The position numbers and the translations under genes are program-made. Below, piece after piece: positions 6,624-12,867 of a stretch of 22,991 nt of DNA. Every line of letters starts with the position of its first letter. The stretch's first letter is position 1. Under the pieces are notes generated by a model. It worked only from the letters and a program-made list of their open reading frames with translations, did no database searches and was not told the origin of the DNA. This DNA is from a virus: IMG/VR virus record IMGVR_UViG_3300027971_002619, positions 1 through 22,991 of that record. One strand, given 5' to 3'.

Positions 6624-6869
6624 CTAATTCCCTTCTCTGTCTGCGTGAAAAATCTGCTCGTCTGTCATCCTGTGCGTGCGAGTCCCGTGCGGTGCTTGAG
6701 TCGGCGGCAAGTTCCGCCACCGCTCTGACGCTGCTCGTCGCTCGGCCTCTTCGGCCTGGTACTCGGCGCTGCTCGTTTCCTTGATGTCACGATCAAGGCT
6801 GTCGATCAGTTGCCGATGCCTTCGGTTGGACTTCAGCCTGTCTTCGTCTGGTTCGTAGTCGTCGTCCAT
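6624..6869 (-). CDS. charged helical hypothetical protein
   Basis: An 81-residue, very hydrophilic protein (MDDDYEPDEDRLKSNRRHRQ...) with a predicted long helix or coiled coil in the middle (EYQAEEAERRAASERWRNL). The ATG at 6869 is preceded by AGGAG at 9 bases; that site sits at the stop codon of the SSB-like gene just upstream. No domain is recognised. Its place directly after the SSB-like gene suggests a minor replication or recombination factor. Confidence 0.68.
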   Translation of the reverse strand: MDDDYEPDEDRLKSNRRHRQLIDSLDRDIKETSSAEYQAEEAERRAASERWRNLPPTQAPHGTRTHRMTDEQIFHADREGN

Positions 6870-6881
6870 GACTGCGTGCTC

Positions 6882-7373
6882 CTAGAACGGGATGTCATCG
6901 GAGCCAGCAGACGCCTTGAACGCAGCGCCAGCCTTCTGAGGAAGCGTCTGGCGCTTCGCAGGGGCAGCAGCGGTTGGCGTTGCCGTCGCCTGCACGTACC
7001 GCTTGACCACTGCCGAGACCTTTCCAGCCTTCGACGTGTAGTGGCTGACCTCGACCGTGACGGTCTTGTCAGCCAAGTCATCGGGCGACAGCGACAGCTT
7101 GCCGCCGACCGGCAGGATGCCCACAGCCTCGGCCAGTTGCTTCGCACGCCACCCAAGGTGCTTCGGGATGTCATCGAAGACGAACTTGTACGCCCCTGTT
7201 GAGAGCCGCAGCTTGATGCACAGCCCGTCAGGGTTGGCATCCGACCGCTTGTACTCGTTTGGCCCCTCTTCGACGTTCACAATCGTCATCGTGTGGATGC
7301 CAGCCGGAACAATCTCGCGGTCCTGCATCGTCTGGGTTGCCGTGGAAACATCGTCATCAAGCATGAAGTCCAT
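6882..7373 (-). CDS. SSB-like single-stranded DNA-binding protein (DUF669-like)
   Basis: A 163-residue protein with a beta-rich body of OB-fold type (GIHTMTIVNVEEGPNEYKRS, LCIKLRLSTGAYKFVFDDI, VTVEVSHYTSKAGKVSAVV). An Ala/Pro-rich linker leads to the acidic tip SDDIPF. A terminal DDIPF is the hallmark of bacterial SSB proteins, where it recruits repair and replication partners. Phage DUF669-type proteins next to Sak4-like recombinases have the same role. AAGGA lies about 10 bases before the ATG at 7373. It follows the recombinase gene by 19 bases, consistent with a recombination pair. Confidence 0.85.
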   Translation of the reverse strand: MDFMLDDDVSTATQTMQDREIVPAGIHTMTIVNVEEGPNEYKRSDANPDGLCIKLRLSTGAYKFVFDDIPKHLGWRAKQLAEAVGILPVGGKLSLSPDDLADKTVTVEVSHYTSKAGKVSAVVKRYVQATATPTAAAPAKRQTLPQKAGAAFKASAGSDDIPF

Positions 7374-7392
7374 GTGAGTCCATTCCTTTCTG

Positions 7393-8283
7393 TCAGGCCG
7401 TAGCCGTGGTGAGGTTCAGTCCGTTCCGCTTGTCCGTGATCGCTGCCGCCAGCGATTCAGCCGTTGCCTGCGAGATACGCCCTTCGGTCAATCGCTGGGC
7501 AATCCGCTGGTTCAATCTGTCGAGCGTGTCAACGCTGGTGGCGTCGTTGATCGCCTTCCTCGCACCGTCAATGACCGCTTGGTCTTCCACTGCCTTGCCG
7601 CCGGCCAGCCATTCAGCGATCCGCTCGCCGGTCTGGACGTTGATGGGCTTGGGATCGCCAGAAAAAAGGCCCGTGCGGTCCTTGCTGACGGTCGCGTAGT
7701 GCCCGTCGTGGATGAGGTCAAGCACGCAAGTGAACTCAAACTCAAGCCCGTCTCTGGCTTCCAACTTCATCCCCAGCTTGGCGACCTTCTTCTTGCCGTG
7801 GTCGTCCACCTGGGCGGTCTCAGTCTTTGACCGGCCCGAGCAAATGACGTGGGCAGGCGACCGCAGCAGCTTGTCAACGAACGCCCGCCAGCGTGGCGTG
7901 ATGACGCTGAACGCCGACCACGTATTCCCACGAAACTGCGCCTTGGCTACGTCTTCGAGCAGCTCCAAGCATCCGCCAGCACCGCTCCAACAGTGCGTCA
8001 CCGAGTCCACGACGATGACTTCGTACCCAGCCTCTTCGGCTGCGGTGATGGCTTCGATGTAACGCTCTGGCGAGAACGGGGGGCGAAGGTCAATCACGTC
8101 GAATTCGTGCAGCGTGTCGTACAAATCGCTGCTGCCTTCCTCCGTGTCGATGACCACCGTCTTGCCGCCAAGTCCCTTGGCGATTTGCAGAGCGCCCCAA
8201 GTCTTCCCCGAGCCGCTCGGTCCTGTGAGAAGCAGCCGCAGCTTGGTTGCCGACCGCTTCGCCTTTCTGATTGCTACTGACAT
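7393..8283 (-). CDS. Sak4-like RecA-family ATPase (phage single-strand annealing/recombination)
   Basis: A 296-residue protein. The ATG at 8283 is preceded by AAAGGA at 7 bases; the frame is open to 8457, but that extension is low-complexity Arg/Gly. It has Walker A GPSGSGKT (residues 21-28), an acidic TVVIDTEEGSS strand, and Walker B EVIVVDSVTH (D93), followed by RWRAFVDKLLRSPAHVICSGRSKTE. This is the AAA_24/Sak4 pattern of phage RecA-like proteins that work with a phage SSB in recombination. The neighbouring SSB-like gene strongly supports the call. The C-terminal 90 residues are helical. Confidence 0.88.
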   Translation of the reverse strand: MSVAIRKAKRSATKLRLLLTGPSGSGKTWGALQIAKGLGGKTVVIDTEEGSSDLYDTLHEFDVIDLRPPFSPERYIEAITAAEEAGYEVIVVDSVTHCWSGAGGCLELLEDVAKAQFRGNTWSAFSVITPRWRAFVDKLLRSPAHVICSGRSKTETAQVDDHGKKKVAKLGMKLEARDGLEFEFTCVLDLIHDGHYATVSKDRTGLFSGDPKPINVQTGERIAEWLAGGKAVEDQAVIDGARKAINDATSVDTLDRLNQRIAQRLTEGRISQATAESLAAAITDKRNGLNLTTATA

Positions 8284-8534
8284 TTCCGTGTCCTTTCGTG
8301 TCTGCCCGTCATGAAAAAGCCGCTTCAGCATCCTGCTTGGCGGCACGTTGTTGCGTCCTTGCTGCTGGCGACTCCGTCGCCCTCCTTTCCGCTCGCTGCG
8401 TCCTGCTGGCGAGCGGTCCTGTCCCTCTCTGTGCTGTCCTTCGTGCGGGTTAGCCACTGTTGGGGGGATGTGATATTCCGTTCACCACCAAAGCCACCCC
8501 CCCCCCCCCCGAGGGGCGCTTTGTGTTTTGCCCG
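8284..8534. other. 251-base gap with a C14 homopolymer
   Basis: No supported gene. The minus-strand frame that continues the Sak4-like gene upstream to 8457 is Arg/Gly/Gln-rich and lacks a ribosome site. The notable content is a run of 14 cytosines at 8497-8510 (G14 on the transcribed-sense strand), a shorter G6 run at 8462-8467, and the AAAGGA ribosome site of the Sak4-like gene at the left edge. Confidence 0.5.
8497..8510. repeat. homopolymer of 14 C (G14 on the minus strand)
   Basis: Fourteen consecutive C residues between a CCA and GAGGGG. It lies in the untranslated leader between the 8535-8747 gene and the Sak4-like ATPase. Such tracts are prone to slippage in vivo and to length errors in sequencing. 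Confidence 0.9.
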
Positions 8535-8747
8535 CTAGTGCGTGATGTCTGCGACGCTGACCGACAGCCAAGCACCGTCAACGTCCACAACCATGCGGTC
8601 GCCTTCGACTGCCTGGACGTGACCGCTCCAACGTCGTCCTGCGGTCAAGCCAGAGACGAAATCGCCAACGGCGACGTCGTGCTTTCGTCCGTAGGTTTCG
8701 GCCATTCCGGCGATTGCTCCTGCGTACTCTCGTGCGTGTGCGTCCAT
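8535..8747 (-). CDS. small hypothetical protein, beta-rich
   Basis: A 70-residue protein. The frame opens at 8756, where AGGAG would abut the ATG. The ATG at 8747 (MDAHAREYAG) has AGGAG 9 bases upstream and is preferred. The C-terminal part looks like a small beta-barrel: GDFVSGLTAGRRWSGHVQAV, DRMVVDVDGAWLSVSVADI. That could be a nucleic-acid-binding SH3/KOW-like fold, but this is a guess from pattern only. Two promoter-like sequences lie upstream. Confidence 0.68.
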   Translation of the reverse strand: MDAHAREYAGAIAGMAETYGRKHDVAVGDFVSGLTAGRRWSGHVQAVEGDRMVVDVDGAWLSVSVADITH

Positions 8748-8775
8748 GTTGGTCATCTCCTTCGATGTTGGGGCA

Positions 8776-8803
8776 AAGATATACGTCTGTCCAGTGGTGT
8801 CAA
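8776..8803 (-). promoter_or_regulatory. sigma70-like promoter for the 8747 gene
   Basis: On the minus strand TTGACA (8803-8798) is followed after 16 bases by TATCTT (8781-8776). Transcription would start near 8769, about 20 bases before the ATG at 8747, just upstream of its ribosome site. Prediction by eye. Confidence 0.5.
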
Positions 8804-8887
8804 CTTAGTGGTCAGGCATTCCAGTTCGTCGTTTGGGGATTGGAAACTGCGTTCATTAGTTCGTTTGTTTCGTACGATTCGTGCATA

Positions 8888-8915
8888 TGTATAGCGAGGT
8901 CTTTGCATATGTCAA
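8888..8915 (-). promoter_or_regulatory. sigma70-like promoter at the end of the 47-residue gene
   Basis: On the minus strand TTGACA (8915-8910) and TATACA (8893-8888) are separated by 16 bases, close to the consensus. The TGA stop of the upstream 47-residue gene lies within the -35 box. The -35 region is part of an element TTGACATATGCAAAG that recurs at 10496-10509. Confidence 0.6.
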
Positions 8916-9055
8916 CCAAGAAAACGAGCAAGCGTTCCAAGCACAAAATCAATGCTGTGAGCGACCGCCTGGGCGAGGTCAGAGTCAGTGCCAAGTTGCT
9001 GCCCGAGGCGGACGAACACCAACGCTTGAATTAACTTGTCGAGGTGGCGTTTCAT
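8912..9055 (-). CDS. 47-residue hypothetical protein coupled to the methyltransferase
   Basis: Starts at the ATG at 9055, overlapping the methyltransferase stop (ATGA), with AAGGA 8 bases upstream. The protein is MKRHLDKLIQALVFVRLGQQ followed by a helical, mildly hydrophobic remainder ending LGTLARFLG. The coupling and ribosome site support it. A 41-residue plus-strand frame (8909-9034) covers the same DNA, so the coding strand is not beyond doubt. Function unknown. Confidence 0.55.
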   Translation of the reverse strand: MKRHLDKLIQALVFVRLGQQLGTDSDLAQAVAHSIDFVLGTLARFLG

Positions 9056-9945
9056 GGCGTCATTCCTTGGGCTTGCAGGATGGCTCGCCCGATGAGTTCT
9101 GCGACCTGTGGCACAACGGCGTTTCCGAGGCATCGCAATCGGTCCACCCGATTGGGAACCCCATGAGCCACTCTACAAACGCCGGATTCAGACGACCACC
9201 AGTTTTCGGTGGTGCTGGATACGTCTTCGACTTGGTCGCTCCACGCTCCACTGCGAAGTCTAGGCAATCCCTCGCTGGCGTATTGACTGACGGCCCCTTC
9301 CAATCCCTCGCCGCTGGTGTCGGCCATATCACACGGGCGAAGTACGGGTTGTATTTCCACTCCTCCAGAGGAGGGCAGTCGCAGTCGTGTGCATGCGTTC
9401 TGTGTATCGTGCAGATGTAGTCCTCGCAGCTGTCGCACTTGATCCATGCGGCTGTCCTGCCTTGCCACCAACCAGACTCGCTCCCTTCGGTGTGGGGCAC
9501 CGCAATCCGCAGCTGACACGATGTGCCACTCGCACTCGTACCCGACCGCCCCCAACGCCGCGATGATTGCGCCAAACGTGCGCCCTCCATCATCGTAAAG
9601 AAGTCCGGTGGGATTCTCAGCCACAAACATTGCTGGCTTGAGAGTCGCAACAACTCGTAGACATTCGCCCCACATCCATCGGTCATCGCCTGCTCCCTTG
9701 CGTTTTCCTGCAATGCTCACCGGCTGGCACGGCGGGCCAGCACAGATAACGTCAGCAGACCAATGCAATCCGTCGTCTGGCGGGAAAGTGGCAACGTCGC
9801 CCCAACGGGTGACGCCGGGCCAATGGCGTGCCAGCACGTCCTGTGCGTATTGGTCAACCTCGACTTGCCACCGGCACTCCATGCCAGCACGCTCAAGCCC
9901 GAGGTCAAAGCCGCCAATCCCAGAGAACAGAGATCCGAATGTCAT
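9052..9945 (-). CDS. DNA (cytosine-5-) methyltransferase
   Basis: About 297 residues; the ATG at 9945 has AAGG 9 bases upstream, and another ATG at 9954 abuts it. The C5-methyltransferase motifs are in order: motif I FGSLFSGIGGFDLG, motif IV AGPPCQPVS with the catalytic Cys near residue 73, motif VI as VAENPTG, motif VIII as APHRRERVWLVA, and motifs IX/X as RVDRLRCLGNAVVPQVAEL. The target-recognition region between VIII and IX is short. No restriction enzyme is next to it, so it is an orphan phage methylase, probably protecting phage DNA or altering regulation. A second frame in the 3' half also resembles methylase C-termini. Confidence 0.94.
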   Translation of the reverse strand: MTFGSLFSGIGGFDLGLERAGMECRWQVEVDQYAQDVLARHWPGVTRWGDVATFPPDDGLHWSADVICAGPPCQPVSIAGKRKGAGDDRWMWGECLRVVATLKPAMFVAENPTGLLYDDGGRTFGAIIAALGAVGYECEWHIVSAADCGAPHRRERVWLVARQDSRMDQVRQLRGLHLHDTQNACTRLRLPSSGGVEIQPVLRPCDMADTSGEGLEGAVSQYASEGLPRLRSGAWSDQVEDVSSTTENWWSSESGVCRVAHGVPNRVDRLRCLGNAVVPQVAELIGRAILQAQGMTP

Positions 9946-9975
9946 CTTCTGCATCCTTGCAGTGTGGAGAGTTCG

Positions 9976-10191
9976 TCAAGCGATCCTGCCGTCGTCCTCG
10001 CAAGTCACGCCAGCCTTGCGGGCAAGGTCAATGGCGTCGTCGTCCGTGACCATGTAGCGGCTCCTAGCGGCTGCAAGCTGGGCGACCGGATCGCTGACGA
10101 TGTACGAGACGCCAGCATCCTGCTGGATCGTCCAGAACTGTTTGACGCCTACCGTGGCTGCGAGTCGCTGTGCGTTTTCAAGGGCTGTCAT
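9976..10191 (-). CDS. small hypothetical protein
   Basis: A 71-residue protein starting at the ATG at 10191 (MTALENAQRLAATVGVKQFW). The frame is open to 10392, but that part is a shadow of the next gene. The visible pattern is a mixed alpha/beta small domain ending DDDAIDLARKAGVTCEDDGRI. Only a weak ribosome site (GAG) precedes it. It sits 30 bases before the methyltransferase start. No family recognised. Confidence 0.62.
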   Translation of the reverse strand: MTALENAQRLAATVGVKQFWTIQQDAGVSYIVSDPVAQLAAARSRYMVTDDDAIDLARKAGVTCEDDGRIA

Positions 10192-10237
10192 GTTGATCTC
10201 GGTGTGTGTTGGTGGTGACGATTGGCGACGATGAATC

Positions 10238-10429
10238 TCAGCCCCACGCCCCGTAGAGTTCGTCGCACAGCGAGACGTAGAACTCCTCGCTGCATGCACG
10301 GTAGAGGCGAGACAGGCCAACGTCGGTGATCCGTGCAGCCTCGTCGCTGCAATCAGTCGCCAACGCACGCAGCACGGCAACCACCTCGTCAATCGTCATC
10401 GCGGCAACCTTGGCTTCCAGAGCGTTCAT
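10238..10429 (-). CDS. small acidic helical protein
   Basis: A 63-residue protein starting at the ATG at 10429 (MNALEAKVAAMTIDEVVAVL), with GGGAG 8 bases upstream; the longer frame to 10474 is not needed. It is helical and acidic, with two cysteines and a C-terminal EEFYVSLCDELYG. A good sigma70-like promoter lies at 10481-10509, so this is probably the first gene of the transcript that includes the methyltransferase. Function unknown. Confidence 0.68.
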   Translation of the reverse strand: MNALEAKVAAMTIDEVVAVLRALATDCSDEAARITDVGLSRLYRACSEEFYVSLCDELYGAWG

Positions 10430-10480
10430 CGTTTCGTCTCCCGTTTGGTGGCTGCGAGTCTCAATCGCTCGCATGCCCTA

Positions 10481-10509
10481 ATCATATCGACTGATCTTTG
10501 CATATTCAA
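10481..10509 (-). promoter_or_regulatory. sigma70-like promoter for the early operon with the methyltransferase
   Basis: On the minus strand TTGAAT (10509-10504) and TATGAT (10486-10481) are separated by exactly 17 bases. The expected start near 10474 leaves a 45-base leader before the ATG at 10429. The -35 lies in TTGAATATGCAAAG, also found in variant form at 8901-8915. Confidence 0.65.
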
Positions 10510-10554
10510 TAGGGGCAAATCACGGGGAAAACCACATTTCTGGAAAAAATCTTT

Positions 10555-10893
10555 TCAGCCCCTGCCCTTTTTGGCCGGTCGTGCTGACTTTGCGGACGGC
10601 TTCTTGGGCTTTTGCGGCTCGTCCCGCTCTGGCTTGACGGGCTGGCTGCGGTCACGACCACGAGGAAAGCCGACGCCAGTTGGCTTCGCCGCCTCGTCTT
10701 CCAAGAACTTCTCGACGCTCTTGCGCTGGATCATCCAGCCGTGGCCGGGAATCAATGTGCCAGCCAGCCGCTTGCCGTTTGGCCTGGGCTTGTCCTCGTC
10801 GTAGACGATGCGCGTGACGGTGCTGGCAGATCGAGCACCGATCTCATCCATCACCTGCCGCACGGTCATGTATCCCGCGAACGGGTTTGCCAT
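10555..10893 (-). CDS. excisionase/MerR-like small DNA-binding protein
   Basis: A 112-residue protein; the ATG at 10893 has AAAGGA 8 bases upstream (another ATG at 10902 abuts it). The N-terminal MTVRQVMDEIGARSASTVTR, then GKRLAGTLIPGHGWMIQRKS and VEKFLED, has the layout of excisionase-like HTH proteins: helix-turn-helix, wing, and a residue pattern close to WxIxRxxVExF. The C-terminal 40 residues are Lys/Pro/Arg-rich, a likely nonspecific DNA-binding tail. It lies divergently beside the integrase, which supports an Xis or regulator role. Confidence 0.75.
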   Translation of the reverse strand: MANPFAGYMTVRQVMDEIGARSASTVTRIVYDEDKPRPNGKRLAGTLIPGHGWMIQRKSVEKFLEDEAAKPTGVGFPRGRDRSQPVKPERDEPQKPKKPSAKSARPAKKGRG

Positions 10894-11061
10894 CGCTATC
10901 ATCCTTTGAGCATATCAACGAATCGTTGCAAAGCAAATCTACGCATTTGCCCAGTCGCTGTATTTCACGACGCAGTCATCGTCATTGCATGGACAACCTT
11001 GGTCCGTGCCGTCTCGAGACGACCGCCATCGCCATCTTTCTTGTCTAAGAAACTCGAAACC

Positions 11062-11187
11062 CTGTACACTATCAACCGACCCAAAACGGGGCGATTGTTC
11101 TAGCGGATGGGGTGGCGTTCAAAACGCTGTCCATCAGTGTGCAGTGTTTAGAGCGGACAGACCGCAAACTTGAACGTCTGTACACTA
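11062..11187 (+). repeat. two direct copies of CTGTACACTA
   Basis: Exact 10-base copies lie at 11062-11071 and 11178-11187, 116 bases apart. The second is inside the spacer of the integrase promoter, where a bound protein would block transcription. The core CTGTACAC also occurs in iteron 3 (3238-3245) of the putative origin. Confidence 0.6.
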
Positions 11188-11198
11188 CCGCCTACAAT
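11170..11198 (+). promoter_or_regulatory. sigma70-like promoter for the integrase
   Basis: TTGAAC (11170-11175), a 17-base spacer and TACAAT (11193-11198). The expected start near 11205 gives a short leader with AGGAG at 11213-11217. The spacer carries one CTGTACACTA copy. Confidence 0.65.
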
Positions 11199-11226
11199 CG
11201 CCTCCAAACCAAAGGAGACGATGAAA

Positions 11227-12147
11227 ATGACCTTACGAGAGTTGCTGATTGACCGTGTCGCACCGTTGAAGAATCTGTCGGACAGGACCGTTGTGATGTA
11301 TGTGAGCACCCTAGACCGCTTCCGAGATTTCCTCGGGCATGAGCCGACAGTGGATGACCTCGATGATCTGGTGGTGAGCAAGTTCCTGCGGTGGCGTCAG
11401 GTGACGCAACACAGCAAGTTCAAGCTGATTTCCCCTGCCTCGCTGGCGAAAGATTCCGCTCACATCCGCTCGCTATGGGGCTGGCTGGCAAAGAAGCGCT
11501 GGAAGAAATCCAGCGGCGAACTGCTGGAGTTCCCAGACTATGCCCGCCCTCGCGTCCCAAAGTGCGTACCGAAGGCGTACAAGGCCGAGGAACTAGCCAC
11601 GCTTGTCGAGACAGCCCGACGACGCAAAGGGGCTGTAGCGGGCAAGCCAGCCGCCTGGTACTGGACGACCAAAATCCAAGCACTTTTCCAGACTGGCGAA
11701 CGCATTGGAGCGATTATGCAAATCCGCTGGTCGGAAGTGGATCTTGAGCGGAACACGCTCACGTTCCTCGCAGCCACTCGAAAAGGGCACAGGGAGACGA
11801 TTACACGCCCGATCACGCCGCAGCTGTCCAAGATGCTGGCGGCGCAGAAAGGCCCGCCAGAGGCTCGCGTATGGGCTTGGCTGGATGACCGGGAAATGCT
11901 GTCGTGTTACGCCTCGTTACGGGTGCTGTGCCGGTGTGCTGGCGTCCCGTACAAGCCGTTCCATGCCATCAGAAAAAGCACAGCGAGTTATCTAAAACGT
12001 GCTGGAATTTCAGCCAAAAAACAGCTTGGTCACAGCTCGGAAGAAATGGCCGAAAACCATTATTACGATGAGGAGATCACCGGGCGAGAAAGCAATCTGG
12101 ACTACTTGCCAGACATCGACAAACCCCACGAGCCGCCAGCGGCGTGA
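11227..12147 (+). CDS. int: tyrosine recombinase / phage integrase
   Basis: About 306 residues. The ATG at 11227 has GGAG 9 bases upstream; an in-frame ATG at 11221 is only 3 bases from it. An N-terminal SAM-like core-binding domain (residues about 1-105: LKNLSDRTVVMYVSTLDRFR) is followed by a catalytic domain with the full set of residues: R159 in TGERIGA, K186 in TRKGHRE, H246 and R249 in FHAIRKS, H269 in LGHSS, and the tyrosine at about 280 in ENHYYDEE. It would catalyse site-specific integration and excision. It runs opposite to all flanking modules and is followed by a long hairpin that may be its core site. Confidence 0.95.
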   Translation: MTLRELLIDRVAPLKNLSDRTVVMYVSTLDRFRDFLGHEPTVDDLDDLVVSKFLRWRQVTQHSKFKLISPASLAKDSAHIRSLWGWLAKKRWKKSSGELLEFPDYARPRVPKCVPKAYKAEELATLVETARRRKGAVAGKPAAWYWTTKIQALFQTGERIGAIMQIRWSEVDLERNTLTFLAATRKGHRETITRPITPQLSKMLAAQKGPPEARVWAWLDDREMLSCYASLRVLCRCAGVPYKPFHAIRKSTASYLKRAGISAKKQLGHSSEEMAENHYYDEEITGRESNLDYLPDIDKPHEPPAA

Positions 12148-12170
12148 CGCCTTGACCAACTCTGTCAAAG

Positions 12171-12225
12171 GGTACGGCATTTCCGGTAGATTGCCTGACA
12201 CGCAATAACCGTGAAATGCCGTACC
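12171..12225. repeat. long near-perfect hairpin downstream of integrase, candidate attP core
   Basis: Outer arms GGTACGGCATTTC (12171-12183) and GAAATGCCGTACC (12213-12225) are exact inverse complements. Inside them CGGT..ATTGC pairs with GCAAT.ACCG around a 7-base centre CTGACAC, giving a stem of about 22 bp with small internal mismatches. TGTCA is also repeated in inverted form outside the arms. There is no T-run on either side, so a rho-independent terminator is unlikely. Position 24 bases after the integrase stop and inverted arms around a 7-bp centre fit a tyrosine recombinase core site. Confidence 0.6.
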
Positions 12226-12383
12226 AGTGACAAAACCTCGGCTCTTATTTCTTTCGACCTAGGTTCCGTCACACTTGACGCCCCTGCCACAATGAATCGA
12301 CGTCGCCCGGCTGGACGGCAGCGCACTGATAAAGCGTGTCGCCAACCCAGCCGGGCGGCGTTCCATATTCTGGAATCTGGAAC

Positions 12384-12596
12384 ATGCCACACGTCATCAT
12401 CCGCTTCCGCTTGCCGGAAGAGCAGCCTGAGTTTGACGCTGCCATGCAGGGGCGCGACGCCAAGGCGGTGATCTGGGCCGTTGACCAGCACTGCCGCTCG
12501 ATCCTCAAGCACGGCGAGCCCAGCGAGGAGACGAGGCAGCAGATCGAGCAGATCCGCGAGATGCTCAGAGAAAGTCCGGGGCTGCTTGATGACTGA
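12384..12596 (+). CDS. small hypothetical protein downstream of integrase
   Basis: A 70-residue protein starting at the ATG at 12384 (MPHVIIRFRLPEEQPEFDAA). The longer frame from 12336 lacks support. It has a beta strand followed by helices, with DQHCRSILKHGEPSEETRQQ in the middle, a pattern seen in small phage proteins of unknown role. The ribosome site is weak (GGAA). The gene is overlapped by the next one by 8 bases (ATGACTGA), so the two are coupled. An inverted repeat GTTCCA/TGGAAC lies just before the start. Confidence 0.68.
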   Translation: MPHVIIRFRLPEEQPEFDAAMQGRDAKAVIWAVDQHCRSILKHGEPSEETRQQIEQIREMLRESPGLLDD

Positions 12597-12867
12597 CATC
12601 GTGGAATCTACACCGCAGACGCACGCTACACCCAGCGAGGGTAGTGTGCCGCGAAACGGTAGCGCAGAGAGCCGCGAAACGGTGTGCCCGCACGTTCGCG
12701 GCAAGGTGACGCAGCATTGCAGTTTGAACTTCACGCTCACTGACGAGGAGCGGTCGGCGATTCTCACTGCCGCTGACCTGCTCATTGGCAGCAAGCCTGG
12801 GGCCACGCTCCGTTTGCTACTGGATCGACTGCACAGCACACCGCAGACGCACCCTACACTTAGCTAG
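12589..12867 (+). CDS. small protein bounded by 38-bp direct repeats
   Basis: A 92-residue protein; its ATG at 12589 overlaps the previous gene's stop. The N-terminal 40 residues are low complexity, with STPQTHATPSEGS. The C-terminal half is a helical segment LNFTLTDEERSAILTAADLL followed by PGATLRLLLDRL, then STPQTHPTLS. The two STPQTH segments are the translated form of a 38-bp DNA repeat at each end of the gene. The central helices resemble ribbon-helix-helix or small regulator segments, but no family is certain. Confidence 0.62.
   Translation: MTDIVESTPQTHATPSEGSVPRNGSAESRETVCPHVRGKVTQHCSLNFTLTDEERSAILTAADLLIGSKPGATLRLLLDRLHSTPQTHPTLS

Larger units (their letters stand above)
10894..11226. 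other. 333-base divergent control region between the excisionase-like gene and integrase
   Basis: No gene supported. It holds the ribosome site of the leftward gene, an ATATGC-type box (TTGATATGC near 10911-10918 on the minus strand), the decamer CTGTACACTA at 11062-11071 and 11178-11187, a small hairpin GCGTT/AACGC (11115-11127), an inverted repeat CGCTGTCC (11125-11132) / GCGGACAG (11153-11160), two CAGTGT copies (11135-11140 and 11142-11147) and the integrase promoter. This density suggests a lysogeny control or integrase arm-site region. Confidence 0.6.

Noticed and set aside
8284-8457. Upstream extension of the Sak4-like ATPase
   Set aside because: The 58 extra codons are low-complexity Arg/Gly/Gln, and a good AAAGGA site serves the ATG at 8283.
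11101-11133. tRNA-like T-arm (GTTCAAAAC with a GCGTT/AACGC stem) as a tRNA attachment remnant
   Set aside because: Only a 5-bp stem with a 3-base loop; no acceptor stem or other arms can be folded around it.
12171-12225. Hairpin after integrase as a rho-independent terminator
   Set aside because: Neither strand has a T-run after the stem, and the stem with inner symmetry is longer than usual terminators.
12211-12471. Plus-strand frame after the hairpin
   Set aside because: Serine/arginine-rich shadow composition, start codon inside the hairpin arm, and it conflicts with the better supported 12384 gene.
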